The position numbers were made by a program, and so were the translations under genes. DNA of 64,000 nt. Origin: DAOMNO01 sp035443885. Lineage in GTDB: Bacteria; Planctomycetota; Phycisphaerae; Phycisphaerales; SM1A02. Location of the stretch: positions 124,001 through 188,000 of the forward strand of contig DAOMNO010000005.1 in assembly GCA_035443885.1 (NCBI GenBank). Reading direction: 5' to 3'. Below are positions 15,610 through 24,725 of this stretch, one piece after another (within the stretch, counting starts at the first letter, position 1; each line of letters begins with the position of its first letter). The notes beneath the pieces are model-generated. The model was not told the origin of the DNA. It saw only the letters and a program-made list of their open reading frames with translations, and did no database searches.

Positions 15610-18387
15610 ATGAAGCTGTGTCGAATCAGCCCGGTTATCGTCTGCGCTGTGTTGGCAGCGGCCGTCGATGCTGCAGTTGCGGTCCCGCCCGCAGTTCAGG
15701 CGGAGCGGCTTTCGACACTCAATCGACTGGTGCGGCATTTCGATTTTGAAGAGGCTCGGCACGCGCCTTATGAAATGCCTTTCCATTTCCATCGGGTCGG
15801 TGCGGCTCGTCATGCAGATTCGGCAGATGATCCGCCGCAAGCTGACGGCATGTGGGGCGCAGCGGACGGCTTCCCGCCGTTCGGCACGATGCGATTAAGC
15901 AACGATCATGCATCCAGCGGTGATTGGTCGTTCAAGTTTTCACTCGACGGGGGTTCGCTCGCAGCGCGTGTGCCCACAGCGGTGTTGCCCGCCATGCCCG
16001 GTGCAGATTATCTCATCGCCGTGCGCGTGCGAACCGAAGGTCTGACACACGCCCGCGCACGGCTGGCGGCGTGGCTGCACGATGTGCAAGGCAACATGAT
16101 TCCTCAAAGCCGCGTAATGAGCCGCCTTGTCGATACCGCAGGCGAATGGCACACCATCGCGGTTGAAGTGCGAGGGGATTATGACAACGTGGGCGATCTT
16201 GTCCTTGAGCTGCAACTGCTTCAACCGAAACAGTTCGGCTCACATGATCTCCCAGGCAAGGCAGCATCGCCCGTGCTGAGCGATATAACCGGTTTCGCGT
16301 GGTTCGATGATGTCTCTGTCTGGCATCTGCCAAGGCTGGAAGTGCGAACAGATGAGCCGCTCAATCTGTTCGTCTCACCTCGTCAGCCGTCAGTTACAGT
16401 GCTTGTACGCGATGTGGCGAACACGGAGCTGGAAGCCAAGCTGCGAGTCTTCAATCTGGATGGCGAACAGGTGTATGAGCGGCCGTTTTCATCGCCTCTG
16501 CTGCCTGCACCTCGGCGGGTTGATCTGCCGGTGAGTCAGCACGGTTGGTATCGCGCTGTGCTGGAGGTGTATTCCGAAGGTGATCTGGCTGCGACGAAAT
16601 CGCTTGATTTCGCGCTGCTCGCGCCGGATGTTGAAGGGCTTGGACGCAGCGGGGATGCTCGCTTTATGCTTGGCTTGCACCATGACTGGCCGCTGCATAT
16701 GGCGATGCTCCCCGAAGTGATGAGGCGGCTTCATGTCGGCTCGGTGATGGTGCCGGTGTGGCAGCGCGAAACCACCGCCCGCACCGCCAACATGATGTAT
16801 GAAGCTGCACACCGCGCCATGCAGGAGATGCTGCGCGATCGGATTGAAGTGCAGTTCTCGCTGGAGCGCGTGCCGGATGAACTGGCGATGCTGCTTGACC
16901 TTTCACCGGATGAAGTCCCTGCCGCACTCGGGCACGACCCCGCCGTGTGGCGCGAGTATCTGCACGATCTGCTCATCAACTTCGGTTTGGAAGTTCAGCG
17001 GTGGCAGCTCGGTGATGTGGGTGGGAATGGTGAGTGGCCTGCGAACGCGACCGCCGTGCTTGGGCGGGCGGCCAACGTGCTCGGCGAGTTTGTGCCGAAC
17101 CCGGTTCTGGCCATCACCGCCACGGCAGATCAGACGGCGGACGCGCCGCCCGTCGGTGCGCTTGCGATTGATCTGCCGCATCAGATCCCGCCCGAATCCA
17201 TCAGCGAATATGCGCATGCCTGGCCCGATGCAGAGATCACACTCTGGTTGCAGGCATTGCCTGAACAGGAATACGCTGTTCGTCGGCGAGCGATGGATTT
17301 CGCCTTCCGCGTGCTTTATGCCTGGCGAAGCGATGTGGACCGTATTGCGGTGGAAGCGCCGTGGCGTAGCCCGGGGGAGAGTTTTGCACCCGCACCGCAG
17401 CCGGACCCCACGCTCATCGTATGGCGCGAAATGACGAGGCACCTTGCGGGTCGTCATTTCGGCGGCGAACTGGCCATCGGCAACGGCCTGCGCTGCTGGA
17501 TTCTGCAGGGAACTCCATCGCGAAGCTCCGCGATCATTCTCTGGGCAGAGCAAGGCGCAGGCGATGAGCCGCAACAGGTAACCATGCAGCTTGGCAGCGG
17601 GGCCGTCAACGTGTTCGATCTCTTCGGCAATGCGTTCACAGTCGATCTCATTGACGGTGCGCATCACATTCATGTCGGCGATGAACCGGTGTTTGTCGAG
17701 AACATCAATCTTGAGCTCGTGCAGTTTCGCAGCGGGTTCGCACTTGCGCCTGCGTTCGTGCCGTCCGAGCATCGCATTCACGAGCACGAACTGGTGATTC
17801 GTAATCCGTGGCCGATTCCCATCTCCGGTACGCTGGTGCTGGCGGAAGGCTCTTCGTGGCGCATCTCGCCCCGTGCGCATGCGTTCACCATTCGTCCCGG
17901 CTCGGAAGTCCGCCTGCCTGTTGAGATCACCTTTGACCGCAGCATCATTGCAGGAACAAAGCGTCTCGAAGCGGAAGTGCTGCTTGCAGCAGATGCGCCG
18001 TTTCGGCTGGAAGTCGCTGCGGAGTTCACCGTCGGCCTACCGCACATCGACAGCGCCGCCACGTGGCGCGTCGTGCGCAATGTGGAAACCGGGCGCGATG
18101 ATCTCATCATCACGCAATACATCACCAACAAGGGAAGCCATCCTGTTAGCGCGGAAGCGTTCCTGCTTGCGCCGCCTGAAGCAAACGTGCGGCAGCAGCG
18201 GCGTATCGTCGCGGGGCTTGAGCCGGGTGAGTTGGCGATTCGATTGTTCCAGATTCCCGACGGCGCGAGATTGCTCGCTGGATCATCGCTGCGATTGGGC
18301 GTAACAGATCGCAGCGGGCAAGGTCGTTTAAACTATCTGCTGCGCATTCCGGAGTTCATCGCACCGAGAGCCAGTGCAGAGCAGTAG
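15610..18387 (+). CDS. Large secreted protein, possibly carbohydrate-active (unrecognised family)
   Basis: A 925-residue protein from the ATG at 15610, with signal peptide MKLCRISPVIVCAVLAAAVD and cleavage probably after AAVAVPPA or nearby. An in-frame TTG at 15580 is rejected because it would put a polar stretch before the signal. Residues about 40-260 look like a beta-sandwich of carbohydrate-binding type (FDFEEA start, WSFKFSLDGGS, YLIAVRVRTEGL, GFAWFDDVSVW). The middle third reads like an alpha/beta barrel (RFMLGLHHDWPLHMAMLPEV, VQRWQLGDVGGNGEWP, ITLWLQALPEQEY), and the last third is made of Ig-like beta domains (ELVIRNPWPIPISGTLVLAE, DLIITQYITNKGSHPVSAEA). The order resembles secreted glycoside hydrolases, with ...LGDVGGNGEW as a possible acid-residue site, but I cannot assign a family. 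It stands alone on the plus strand. Confidence 0.75.
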   Translation: MKLCRISPVIVCAVLAAAVDAAVAVPPAVQAERLSTLNRLVRHFDFEEARHAPYEMPFHFHRVGAARHADSADDPPQADGMWGAADGFPPFGTMRLSNDHASSGDWSFKFSLDGGSLAARVPTAVLPAMPGADYLIAVRVRTEGLTHARARLAAWLHDVQGNMIPQSRVMSRLVDTAGEWHTIAVEVRGDYDNVGDLVLELQLLQPKQFGSHDLPGKAASPVLSDITGFAWFDDVSVWHLPRLEVRTDEPLNLFVSPRQPSVTVLVRDVANTELEAKLRVFNLDGEQVYERPFSSPLLPAPRRVDLPVSQHGWYRAVLEVYSEGDLAATKSLDFALLAPDVEGLGRSGDARFMLGLHHDWPLHMAMLPEVMRRLHVGSVMVPVWQRETTARTANMMYEAAHRAMQEMLRDRIEVQFSLERVPDELAMLLDLSPDEVPAALGHDPAVWREYLHDLLINFGLEVQRWQLGDVGGNGEWPANATAVLGRAANVLGEFVPNPVLAITATADQTADAPPVGALAIDLPHQIPPESISEYAHAWPDAEITLWLQALPEQEYAVRRRAMDFAFRVLYAWRSDVDRIAVEAPWRSPGESFAPAPQPDPTLIVWREMTRHLAGRHFGGELAIGNGLRCWILQGTPSRSSAIILWAEQGAGDEPQQVTMQLGSGAVNVFDLFGNAFTVDLIDGAHHIHVGDEPVFVENINLELVQFRSGFALAPAFVPSEHRIHEHELVIRNPWPIPISGTLVLAEGSSWRISPRAHAFTIRPGSEVRLPVEITFDRSIIAGTKRLEAEVLLAADAPFRLEVAAEFTVGLPHIDSAATWRVVRNVETGRDDLIITQYITNKGSHPVSAEAFLLAPPEANVRQQRRIVAGLEPGELAIRLFQIPDGARLLAGSSLRLGVTDRSGQGRLNYLLRIPEFIAPRASAEQ

Positions 18388-18476
18388 GCTCTCCCCGTGG
18401 GGAAGGGCGCTTTGGCCCGAGTGGGCGAATGTCGAAGCATAGCGTGAGCATCGCCCACCATTGTTCGTTCTGCCGG

Positions 18477-19049
18477 TCATGATCGCCTCCGCCGGCGGCA
18501 GCCGAATGCAGCAAGCGCGAACACGCCCAGCGCGCCGGGCGCAGGAATCGGCGGGCCGAAGTGCAGGTCGTCGTAAAACGCCGGGTTTCCTGTATTTCGA
18601 TAAACGACAACTTCGTCAAATAGGGTATCCGACACCAACCCATAAAAACCGCCGCCGCCGACAGGCGCCCAGTGCGGGTTGCTCGTATAGACAAGTACGC
18701 CGCTGTAATATAATTTGTAAATAGCCTGACCAGGAAAATCGACCGCGACAGAATGACGAGGCGTACTAAATACGAATCGCGACTCGGGTTGTCCCCGTAC
18801 ACCTTCGCCGTCATTCAGGAATGAGCTCGTATGAACAATGTTGTTTGTCCCGATAAACGTAACGCCATGCGATTCCGCATATTGCGTATTCAGCGTCGTT
18901 CCGTGCGCAAAGCCCGTGAAGTCGATCGTTGAGTATGAACCAACCGCAGCCTGCCATGCTGCTTTGTTCGTGTACTCGGTTACGATGGCGGCTTTTGCTT
19001 GACATGTCCAGCATGTCAAGCAAACGATCGATAAAAAGATGTATCGCAT
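18477..19049 (-). CDS. Exported protein with PEP-CTERM-like sorting signal
   Basis: A 190-residue protein beginning MRYIFLSIVCLTCWTCQAKA, a signal peptide preceded by AAGAGGA seven bases upstream. The interior is beta-rich (TIDFTGFAHGTTLNTQYAES, GVTFIG, VAVDFPGQ), resembling small carbohydrate-binding or lectin-like PEP-CTERM proteins. The end is a tripartite sorting tail: PAPGALG, a short hydrophobic helix (VFALAAFG) and a CRRRRRS basic end. This is the Phycisphaerae variant of PEP-CTERM, read by an exosortase-type enzyme; no exosortase gene is present in the window. It lies just 3' of the sequence gap at 19095, which does not touch the gene if the start at 19049 is right. Confidence 0.85.
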   Translation of the reverse strand: MRYIFLSIVCLTCWTCQAKAAIVTEYTNKAAWQAAVGSYSTIDFTGFAHGTTLNTQYAESHGVTFIGTNNIVHTSSFLNDGEGVRGQPESRFVFSTPRHSVAVDFPGQAIYKLYYSGVLVYTSNPHWAPVGGGGFYGLVSDTLFDEVVVYRNTGNPAFYDDLHFGPPIPAPGALGVFALAAFGCRRRRRS

Positions 19050-19094
19050 AAGAATCCTCTTAGTTGATGGCAAAGACGGGTTGCGCCGACTGGC

Positions 19095-19104
19095 NNNNNN
19101 NNNN
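19095..19104. other. Ten-N sequence gap
   Basis: Ten ambiguous bases mark a scaffold join of unknown true length. It lies between the leftward dockerin-like gene (stop at 19120) and the ATG of the PAPGALG-sorted protein (19049), so the local gene order and the upstream signals of the latter are not certain. The flanks GTTGCGCCGACTGGC and ACCCGTCTTGATTG do not look repetitive. Confidence 0.98.
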
Positions 19105-19119
19105 ACCCGTCTTGATTGA

Positions 19120-19758
19120 CTATTCCGCAAATGGGTCATCGCCCGGGCATGCAGGGCAGTTCGTGCACTGCATCAGATAATTCTCCATCCAACATTTCCA
19201 GTTCGCCTTCGTCTTTACAGACGCTTCACCCATCATGACAGACTGGAAATCGTTCCAGTTTTGTGAAGTCAGCCCCGCTGCTGTGAGCGATTCGGACAGG
19301 CTCGCCACACTTTGTGATGGGTAGGTTGGGCATGAGCCCCAGTTCCCGAGCAGAATCAGCAGGTCTTGGACATCGACAGAGCCCGAACCGTTGAGATCGG
19401 CAGGACAACAGTCGCCTGTGGGACACGGCCCCCACGCAGCAAGCAGGAAAATCAGATCAAGTACATCGACGACCCCGTCGGGATACGGAGCGGTGACGCC
19501 CCGGAGGTCTCCCGGGCAAACCGCATGCATGCCTTGTGGAATAAGAAGATACGCGCGGATTGCACCTTCTGCCGAGCCGTCATCGAAAATCCCGTAGCCG
19601 ACGATCCAACCATGATCGTTGATGCTGTAGGCCGCTGCTTCAGGCGGAGTGATATCACGGAAGTCAGGTGATGGATTCCCAAGATCAATGATTCGATACC
19701 TTGGCGGCGGCGGGTCGGCACTGACTGGTGTTGAAGCGGTCATCAGCCACGCTGCCAT
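19120..19758 (-). CDS. Secreted dockerin-like repeat protein, start region apparently out of frame
   Basis: 212 codons from the ATG at 19758, but the true N-terminus probably lies further upstream. In this frame the codons before the ATG encode RRTGRGALCCVWSVLLMAAW, which together with LMTASTPVSA makes an ideal signal peptide, yet no ATG, GTG or TTG occurs there. The mature part starts DPPPPRYRIIDLG and has a HAF-type repeat (AYSINDHGWIVGYG), two dockerin-like repeats (PDGVVDVLDLIFLLAAWG and DLNGSGSVDVQDLLILLGNW) and, unlike its relatives, a C-terminal extension of about 75 residues with WKCWMENYLMQCTNCPACPG. A good start (ATG at 19880 with AAGGAG) lies in another frame; see the CA tract. Coding confidence is high; the start is uncertain. 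Confidence 0.75.
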   Translation of the reverse strand: MAAWLMTASTPVSADPPPPRYRIIDLGNPSPDFRDITPPEAAAYSINDHGWIVGYGIFDDGSAEGAIRAYLLIPQGMHAVCPGDLRGVTAPYPDGVVDVLDLIFLLAAWGPCPTGDCCPADLNGSGSVDVQDLLILLGNWGSCPTYPSQSVASLSESLTAAGLTSQNWNDFQSVMMGEASVKTKANWKCWMENYLMQCTNCPACPGDDPFAE

Positions 19759-19846
19759 CAGCAGGACCGACCAGACGCAGCACAGCGCGCCGCGACCTGT
19801 TCGCCGCCCCCATGATGTGCATGATGTGTTCCAAACACTGCAATCA

Positions 19847-19900
19847 TGTGTGTGTGTTTCTGTCTCACGATCGTTGGCATAGCAGAACTCCTTCGGAGTT
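19847..19900 (-). promoter_or_regulatory. Translation-start region with hairpin over the Shine-Dalgarno and a (CA)5 tract
   Basis: On the minus strand AAGGAG (19893-19888) is seven bases before ATG (19880-19878). The inverted repeat AACTCC/GGAGTT (19900-19895 with 19891-19886, three-base loop) folds the ribosome site into a short stem. Eleven codons on, (CA)5 spans 19857-19848. From this ATG the frame ends after 40 codons in a TGA sharing its A with the ATG at 19758 (TGATG). One CA unit fewer would join the ATG directly to the signal-peptide frame. Confidence 0.55.
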
Positions 19901-20340
19901 GCCCGGTGATCCGTGAGCGAAACCGGGAAGTTTTTGGAACAAGTCTGTTCGACCTTTCAGACCACGAGCACAAAGCAGCCCTCGAAGCACGCAAACCGCG
20001 CGGACCGTGGGCGGCGTTGCTGTCGTGCTCAATCTGACTGGTGAACACACTCATCATTCAAACCCCCCGGCCCCGTCGGTCCCCAAAGAACTCATCCGGG
20101 GGGAAGCCGGAAGTGGAGGATTGGCGACGATCCCGGAACCTCCGCCCCGTGCGAAGACCCGGCGTCGCTTCTCCAGCCTACCCCCTGAACCGGCAGATGC
20201 AAGGGAAAAGTTTCGGAATGCGTGCCGTGGGGGGTAGATTCGGTCGAGATCGGTGCGCCGTAGGCAACCCCAGCGCCAAGCGGGCGTGGTGTCTGCGTGG
20301 TCTCAGCGACGATTGCAGTTCGACATCTCAGGCTACCGGT
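19901..20340. other. Intergenic region, no gene seen
   Basis: About 440 bases upstream of the dockerin-like gene and downstream of the membrane protein gene at 20341, both leftward. Short frames here lack plausible starts or compositions. A weak CCCGGT/ACCGGG stem (19902-19907 with 19921-19926, approximate) precedes the ribosome-site hairpin. No promoter stood out. Confidence 0.5.
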
Positions 20341-20952
20341 TCACCACGGCAGTCGATCGCTTGGCCGCTGACCGGCGATGCTGACTGCGGTGATGCGCAT
20401 AATGAACCAGTCGCCGTTTTCATCGCGCGCGACGCGCAGCACCCATTGCGAAGGCGTCGGCCCGCCACCGTAGCGGCCCTCGGCGGTCGTCCAGCAGGCG
20501 AGATGAACGGTTGCGTGGTCGGCGTCTTCGGTGTAGCCGCGCAGTGTGGTGATGCGGTTGCTGGAGATGTCGATATCTCTGCGAAGTCGCTCCAGCGCGC
20601 TGCGTATGACATCAATGCTGACGCCCGGGTTGCGAGGCGAACCGAAACTTAATGCGGCATCGGGGTGCAGCAAGCCAGATGCACCCGCGACGTTCCCCGC
20701 CACGGCGTGTTCGACGAACTCGCGTGTGATGCGCTCGCCATGCTCCGCCGGCGTAACCACGATGAAGCCGATCAGTAGAACCGCCATTGCCGCTGCGCCG
20801 CTGATGGCCGCAATTTGGAGTGGTTTCTTCCGGCCTTCGCGCAGCCCCATCCACGCCAGACCAAGCGCGAGCACAATGAGGATGCCGCCGAGCGGGTATG
20901 GATTCTCCAGAATGTACCGTGCGATGAGTGAACTGGCGGGCGGCTCAGGCAT
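20341..20952 (-). CDS. Membrane-anchored protein with NTF2-like extracytoplasmic domain
   Basis: 203 residues. Two hydrophobic helices (YPLGGILIVLALGLAWMGL and IAAISGAAAMAVLLIGFIVV) precede a soluble domain of about 130 residues whose start, ITREFVEHAVAGNVAGASGL followed by LHPDAALSF, and end, WVLRVARDENGDWFIMRITA, have the pattern of SnoaL/NTF2-like folds (helix-rich start, curved sheet, closing W.I..I strand). Such domains bind small ligands or act as assembly modules; no catalytic residues are evident. The assignment is by pattern only. The gene is divergent from the large glycosylation-type gene 122 bases away. Confidence 0.72.
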   Translation of the reverse strand: MPEPPASSLIARYILENPYPLGGILIVLALGLAWMGLREGRKKPLQIAAISGAAAMAVLLIGFIVVTPAEHGERITREFVEHAVAGNVAGASGLLHPDAALSFGSPRNPGVSIDVIRSALERLRRDIDISSNRITTLRGYTEDADHATVHLACWTTAEGRYGGGPTPSQWVLRVARDENGDWFIMRITAVSIAGQRPSDRLPW

Positions 20953-21074
20953 TGTTGCAGGCTCCGGTTGCAGTCTTCCGATAAGTCGATGGTACTCAGG
21001 TCTTTGATACTGAGTTCGATTTCCTTGCGCCAGGGTTCCGTTGAACGCTCCGATTCGCCGCCGCTTGTAACATC

Positions 21075-24000
21075 ATGCCCGTTCTCACACAGGAAAGTGC
21101 GCTGGCCTCTAATCTCGCTGCGATCGAGAAGCGCGATCCTGAGTTGGCGCGTCGCCTGCGTGACACGCCGCCTCGCGATGATGTAGAGTTCATCGAGACG
21201 CCGCAAGGCGCGCTTGCAGCACTGGTGGATGGCAGGCAGTTGTGCAGCAGGCATAAGCCGCTGGACGAAGCCGCGTCGATCGTCAACAAAGTTGACATCA
21301 TCGAGCACGCTGTGATGGTTGTGCTCGGCTTCGGTGTGGGGTGGCATGTAAAGGCCCTCGCGCAGCGGATGCAAACCAGCGGTGTGATTGTTGTGTTCGA
21401 GCCGGACCTCGGTCTGCTGCGCGCAGTGCTGGAGCGCATTGATCATTCGTCGTGGTTGCGCCAATCAATCGTTCTTTTCTCCGACGATGCGGAAGATCGC
21501 GCGCTCATGAGCGCACGGCTTGAAGAGATTGGTCCGTTGCTGGCGATGGGCGTGGAGATTATTGAGCACGCGCCGAGCCGTGTCAGACTTGGCGCGCGAA
21601 GCGCGCAGTTCACAAGCCTGCTGGCGGAGTGCATGACCTCTGCGAGAACCTCGCTGGCGACAACGCTGCTTCGCTCGGTCGATACCACGCGCAATCTGCT
21701 GCATAATCTTGATCATTACGCAGCCGGCGCGGGTATCACCGACTTGGCGAACGTTGCGAAGGGCTATCCCGCCGTGCTGGTGGCGGCAGGCCCCAGTTTG
21801 CAGAAGAATATTCAACAGCTTGCTGCGCCGGGCGTGCGAGATCGTTGCGTCATCATTGCGGTTCAAACGGCATTGAAGCCCCTGCTCGCTGCGGGGGTCA
21901 GGCCGCACTATGTGACCGCGCTTGACTATCACGAAATTTCGCGGCGTTTTTATGAAGGAATTTCCGCAGCGGATCTTGAAGGCGTTACGCTCGTGTGCGA
22001 GCCGAAAGTGCACCCCGTCGTTCCTGATTCGTTCCCGAACGTATCATTCATTCGCTGCTGCGCTTCGGATTTTCTCGATCAGATGCTCGGCTCCATGAAG
22101 CGCGACATGGGCGTGCTGCCCGCGGGCGCAACCGTCGCGCATCTTTCGCTGTATCTCGCGCGGCATCTGGGTTGCGATCCCATCGTCCTCATTGGGCAAG
22201 ACCTCGGCTTCACCGACGGCCTGTACTACTCATCAGGCACAGCGATTCACGATGATGTCTGGGCATCTGAACTCAATCCATTTAATACGATTGAGATGAT
22301 GGAGTGGCAGCGAATTGCGCGCCATAAGCAGCATCTGCGCAGAATGCGCGCCGCGCCGACGGCGGACGGCCGCGAACGCACGGTCTATTCCGACGGGCAG
22401 ATGATGACGTATCTGCAGCAGTTCGAAATCGATTTTCTTGATTGCAAGAAGGTGGGCGTTACGGTGATCGACGCCACCGAGGGCGGCGTGGCGAAGCAGC
22501 ATGTGCAGACAAAGACGCTGGCCGAGTCGCTGCAGCAATACGCCACCCGGCAAATGCCTGCGCTGCCCGCGCCGGATCAGGATATGTCGAAGGCAGCATC
22601 GAGAATCGCACAGGTGCGCCGTCGCGTGGGCGAAGTCCGCCGCGATCTCGTCGCGCTGCAGGCGACTTCGCGAAAGACGATTGCGCTCATTGAAAGGATG
22701 CTTGAAGATCAGCACGATCAGCGCCCTGGCGGCAGGATGGAGCAGCACTTCAAGAAGCTTGATGCGCTCCGCCGCGAAGTCGATGATCGGCAGGAAGCGT
22801 TTCAGCTTCTGAGTTATCTCAATCAGCTCGGCGCGTTCAAACGTATCAAGGCGGATCGCAAACTCAAAGTCATTTCCGAGACCATCACGCCGGTTGAGAA
22901 GCAGCGGCTGGAACTGGAGCGAGACATCGTCAACGTGCGGTGGATTGCAGATGCTTCTCAGGAGCTGATCGAGCAGCTTGAGCAAGCGGACCAGCTTCTG
23001 AGAGGCGAGGCCGTCTCACCGCGAAAGCGCAGGGGCGAGCTTCGGTATTCCATCGAGTTGGAGACCGAGCCGAAAACTCCCGCGATCACTTCGCGCATTG
23101 CGGCAATGGTACCGGTCGATCCTCATCGAAATGCACTTGGGATACCGCGTTCGCTGGCAGTGCCGTTTCGCAGTAGGCCTGTCATTCAAGCGACACTCGA
23201 GCGGCTCGGTACTTCCAGGACGCTCGATCGTATTGTGTTGCTCGTGTCGCGTGGGTTTGATGTTGAATCGCATCTCGATCGCTCGCGCATCGGCTTGCCT
23301 GTTGAGATTGAATGGATCGACGGCTCACCGTTCGGCGATGAGCAAGCTGCGATCGCTGCAGCGCGGCTATGGAGCGACACGTGCTGGCGAGGCGGTGTTG
23401 CAGGCCTTGGCATCTATGACGAAGTGCTGTGCCCGCGCGTCATGGCGATGGCGATGCGTGATCGGGGTTTGACCGCTGCCGTTCTCGCCGCGCCGGATTG
23501 GCCGTTGATTGATGTGTCGTCTGAATCCGGCTGTGATGCAGTCGTTCGCAGGCATCTTGAGCAGCCGGAGAAGCAGCGTCTCGTCTTCACACAGGCTCCG
23601 CCGGGGCTTGGCTCGTGTCTCGTCGCGCTTCCGCTCATGGAAGAGCTGGCAAAGGAGCGCAATCGGCTGGCGTTTGTGGGGGGCCTGCTTATCTATCAGC
23701 CGCACGCACCGCAGCCGGATGCGATCGGCCTTGATCCCAATGTGCAGATCGACCACGCCATGCGGCGTTCATTAGTGCGAGCGACGTTCGATTCCAGTCG
23801 CAGGCGAAGTGCGCTGGAGCGCGTCTCGCCAGACGCCGCGCCGCTTGATGTTGTGCGCGAGTTGGAGCGTGCAGCGGCAGAGCACGGTGAGGTATTGCCG
23901 CAACAGTTCATTCTTGAGCTATGCACGGATCGCCCGAGCAACGGCTTGTTCATGCAGCAGTTCAGAGGGATCGTCAGACCCGCGATCGATGTGCAGTTTG

Positions 24001-24725
24001 CCTCGCGGTTGATTGACAGCGTCGTGGCGCAGGTTGATGACCTCGCGCTGACGCTTGACGGCGCGGGTGATCCGCTCCTGCATCCGAAGGTTGACGAAAT
24101 CATCCGTCGAGCGAAGCAGGCAGGCGTGCGAGCGGTGCATGTGCGCACGGAGTTGACTGTCGATCGAGCTGTGTTGGATCGTCTGCTTGCGTCCGGCGTT
24201 GATGTTGTGAGCGTTGACCTGCATGCTGACAGTGCTGCAACCTACCAGGTCATGCTCGGGAGCGATCGCTTCATCAACGTTATGCAGAACATCGAGTATC
24301 TGATAGAGCATCGCAAGCGATTGACGATCGGATCGTCGAATGCGTCCGGTGCGGCGTCGATCGCGCTGCCATGGATTGTGCCTCGTTTGCAGCGGCGAGC
24401 CGCGACCTATGAAGATATTGAGACGTTCTATGAGCGTTGGCAGACAATTCTGGGTACGCCGGTGATTGAACCGATGGCCTTCGGCGAGGCGGATGCCGCC
24501 GCGGTTGCGCTCCGCAGGGCGGATGTACCGAAGCGCATTGTTGCACGCGAATTGCAGCGCCGCATGCTGGTGCTCTGTGATGGCCGTGTACCAGTGAGTG
24601 AAACCGACCTGGCCGGAGCGAAATGCGCCGGTTCGGTGAAGACGTCTGCATGGCTGGACGTATGGCGCACATTGTGTGCGGAGCGCGCTGCTTCGAGCGC
24701 TGATGTGGGATTGCTCAGGCCATGA
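21075..24725 (+). CDS. DUF115 (Maf-like) / cytidylyltransferase-like / degenerate radical-SAM-SPASM fusion
   Basis: 1216 residues, far longer than ordinary Maf proteins (about 600-700). Residues about 200-430 are a DUF115 (MptE-like) domain with VLVAAGPSLQKN at 235-245, LDYHEISRRF and IVLIGQDLGF, the family of motility-associated flagellin glycosyltransferases. Residues about 500-690 are coiled coil. About 700-930 resembles a SpsF-type nucleotidyltransferase (RDRGLTAAVLAAPDWPLIDV, FTQAPPGLGSCLV). About 940-1210 reads as a radical-SAM/SPASM barrel (LALTLDGAGDPLLHPKVDEI, MLVLCDGRVPVSETDLAGAK), but where CxxxCxxC belongs it has LELCTDRPSNGLF, so no iron-sulfur cluster can form there. It overlaps the next gene (ATGA). 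I infer a role in activating and attaching a nonulosonic-type sugar to flagellin or another surface protein. Confidence 0.85.
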   Translation: MPVLTQESALASNLAAIEKRDPELARRLRDTPPRDDVEFIETPQGALAALVDGRQLCSRHKPLDEAASIVNKVDIIEHAVMVVLGFGVGWHVKALAQRMQTSGVIVVFEPDLGLLRAVLERIDHSSWLRQSIVLFSDDAEDRALMSARLEEIGPLLAMGVEIIEHAPSRVRLGARSAQFTSLLAECMTSARTSLATTLLRSVDTTRNLLHNLDHYAAGAGITDLANVAKGYPAVLVAAGPSLQKNIQQLAAPGVRDRCVIIAVQTALKPLLAAGVRPHYVTALDYHEISRRFYEGISAADLEGVTLVCEPKVHPVVPDSFPNVSFIRCCASDFLDQMLGSMKRDMGVLPAGATVAHLSLYLARHLGCDPIVLIGQDLGFTDGLYYSSGTAIHDDVWASELNPFNTIEMMEWQRIARHKQHLRRMRAAPTADGRERTVYSDGQMMTYLQQFEIDFLDCKKVGVTVIDATEGGVAKQHVQTKTLAESLQQYATRQMPALPAPDQDMSKAASRIAQVRRRVGEVRRDLVALQATSRKTIALIERMLEDQHDQRPGGRMEQHFKKLDALRREVDDRQEAFQLLSYLNQLGAFKRIKADRKLKVISETITPVEKQRLELERDIVNVRWIADASQELIEQLEQADQLLRGEAVSPRKRRGELRYSIELETEPKTPAITSRIAAMVPVDPHRNALGIPRSLAVPFRSRPVIQATLERLGTSRTLDRIVLLVSRGFDVESHLDRSRIGLPVEIEWIDGSPFGDEQAAIAAARLWSDTCWRGGVAGLGIYDEVLCPRVMAMAMRDRGLTAAVLAAPDWPLIDVSSESGCDAVVRRHLEQPEKQRLVFTQAPPGLGSCLVALPLMEELAKERNRLAFVGGLLIYQPHAPQPDAIGLDPNVQIDHAMRRSLVRATFDSSRRRSALERVSPDAAPLDVVRELERAAAEHGEVLPQQFILELCTDRPSNGLFMQQFRGIVRPAIDVQFASRLIDSVVAQVDDLALTLDGAGDPLLHPKVDEIIRRAKQAGVRAVHVRTELTVDRAVLDRLLASGVDVVSVDLHADSAATYQVMLGSDRFINVMQNIEYLIEHRKRLTIGSSNASGAASIALPWIVPRLQRRAATYEDIETFYERWQTILGTPVIEPMAFGEADAAAVALRRADVPKRIVARELQRRMLVLCDGRVPVSETDLAGAKCAGSVKTSAWLDVWRTLCAERAASSADVGLLRP

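Noticed and set aside
23897..23960. Radical SAM cluster in the 1216-residue fusion
   Set aside because: No CxxxCxxC is present; only one cysteine lies in the expected segment, so normal radical SAM chemistry is not supported.
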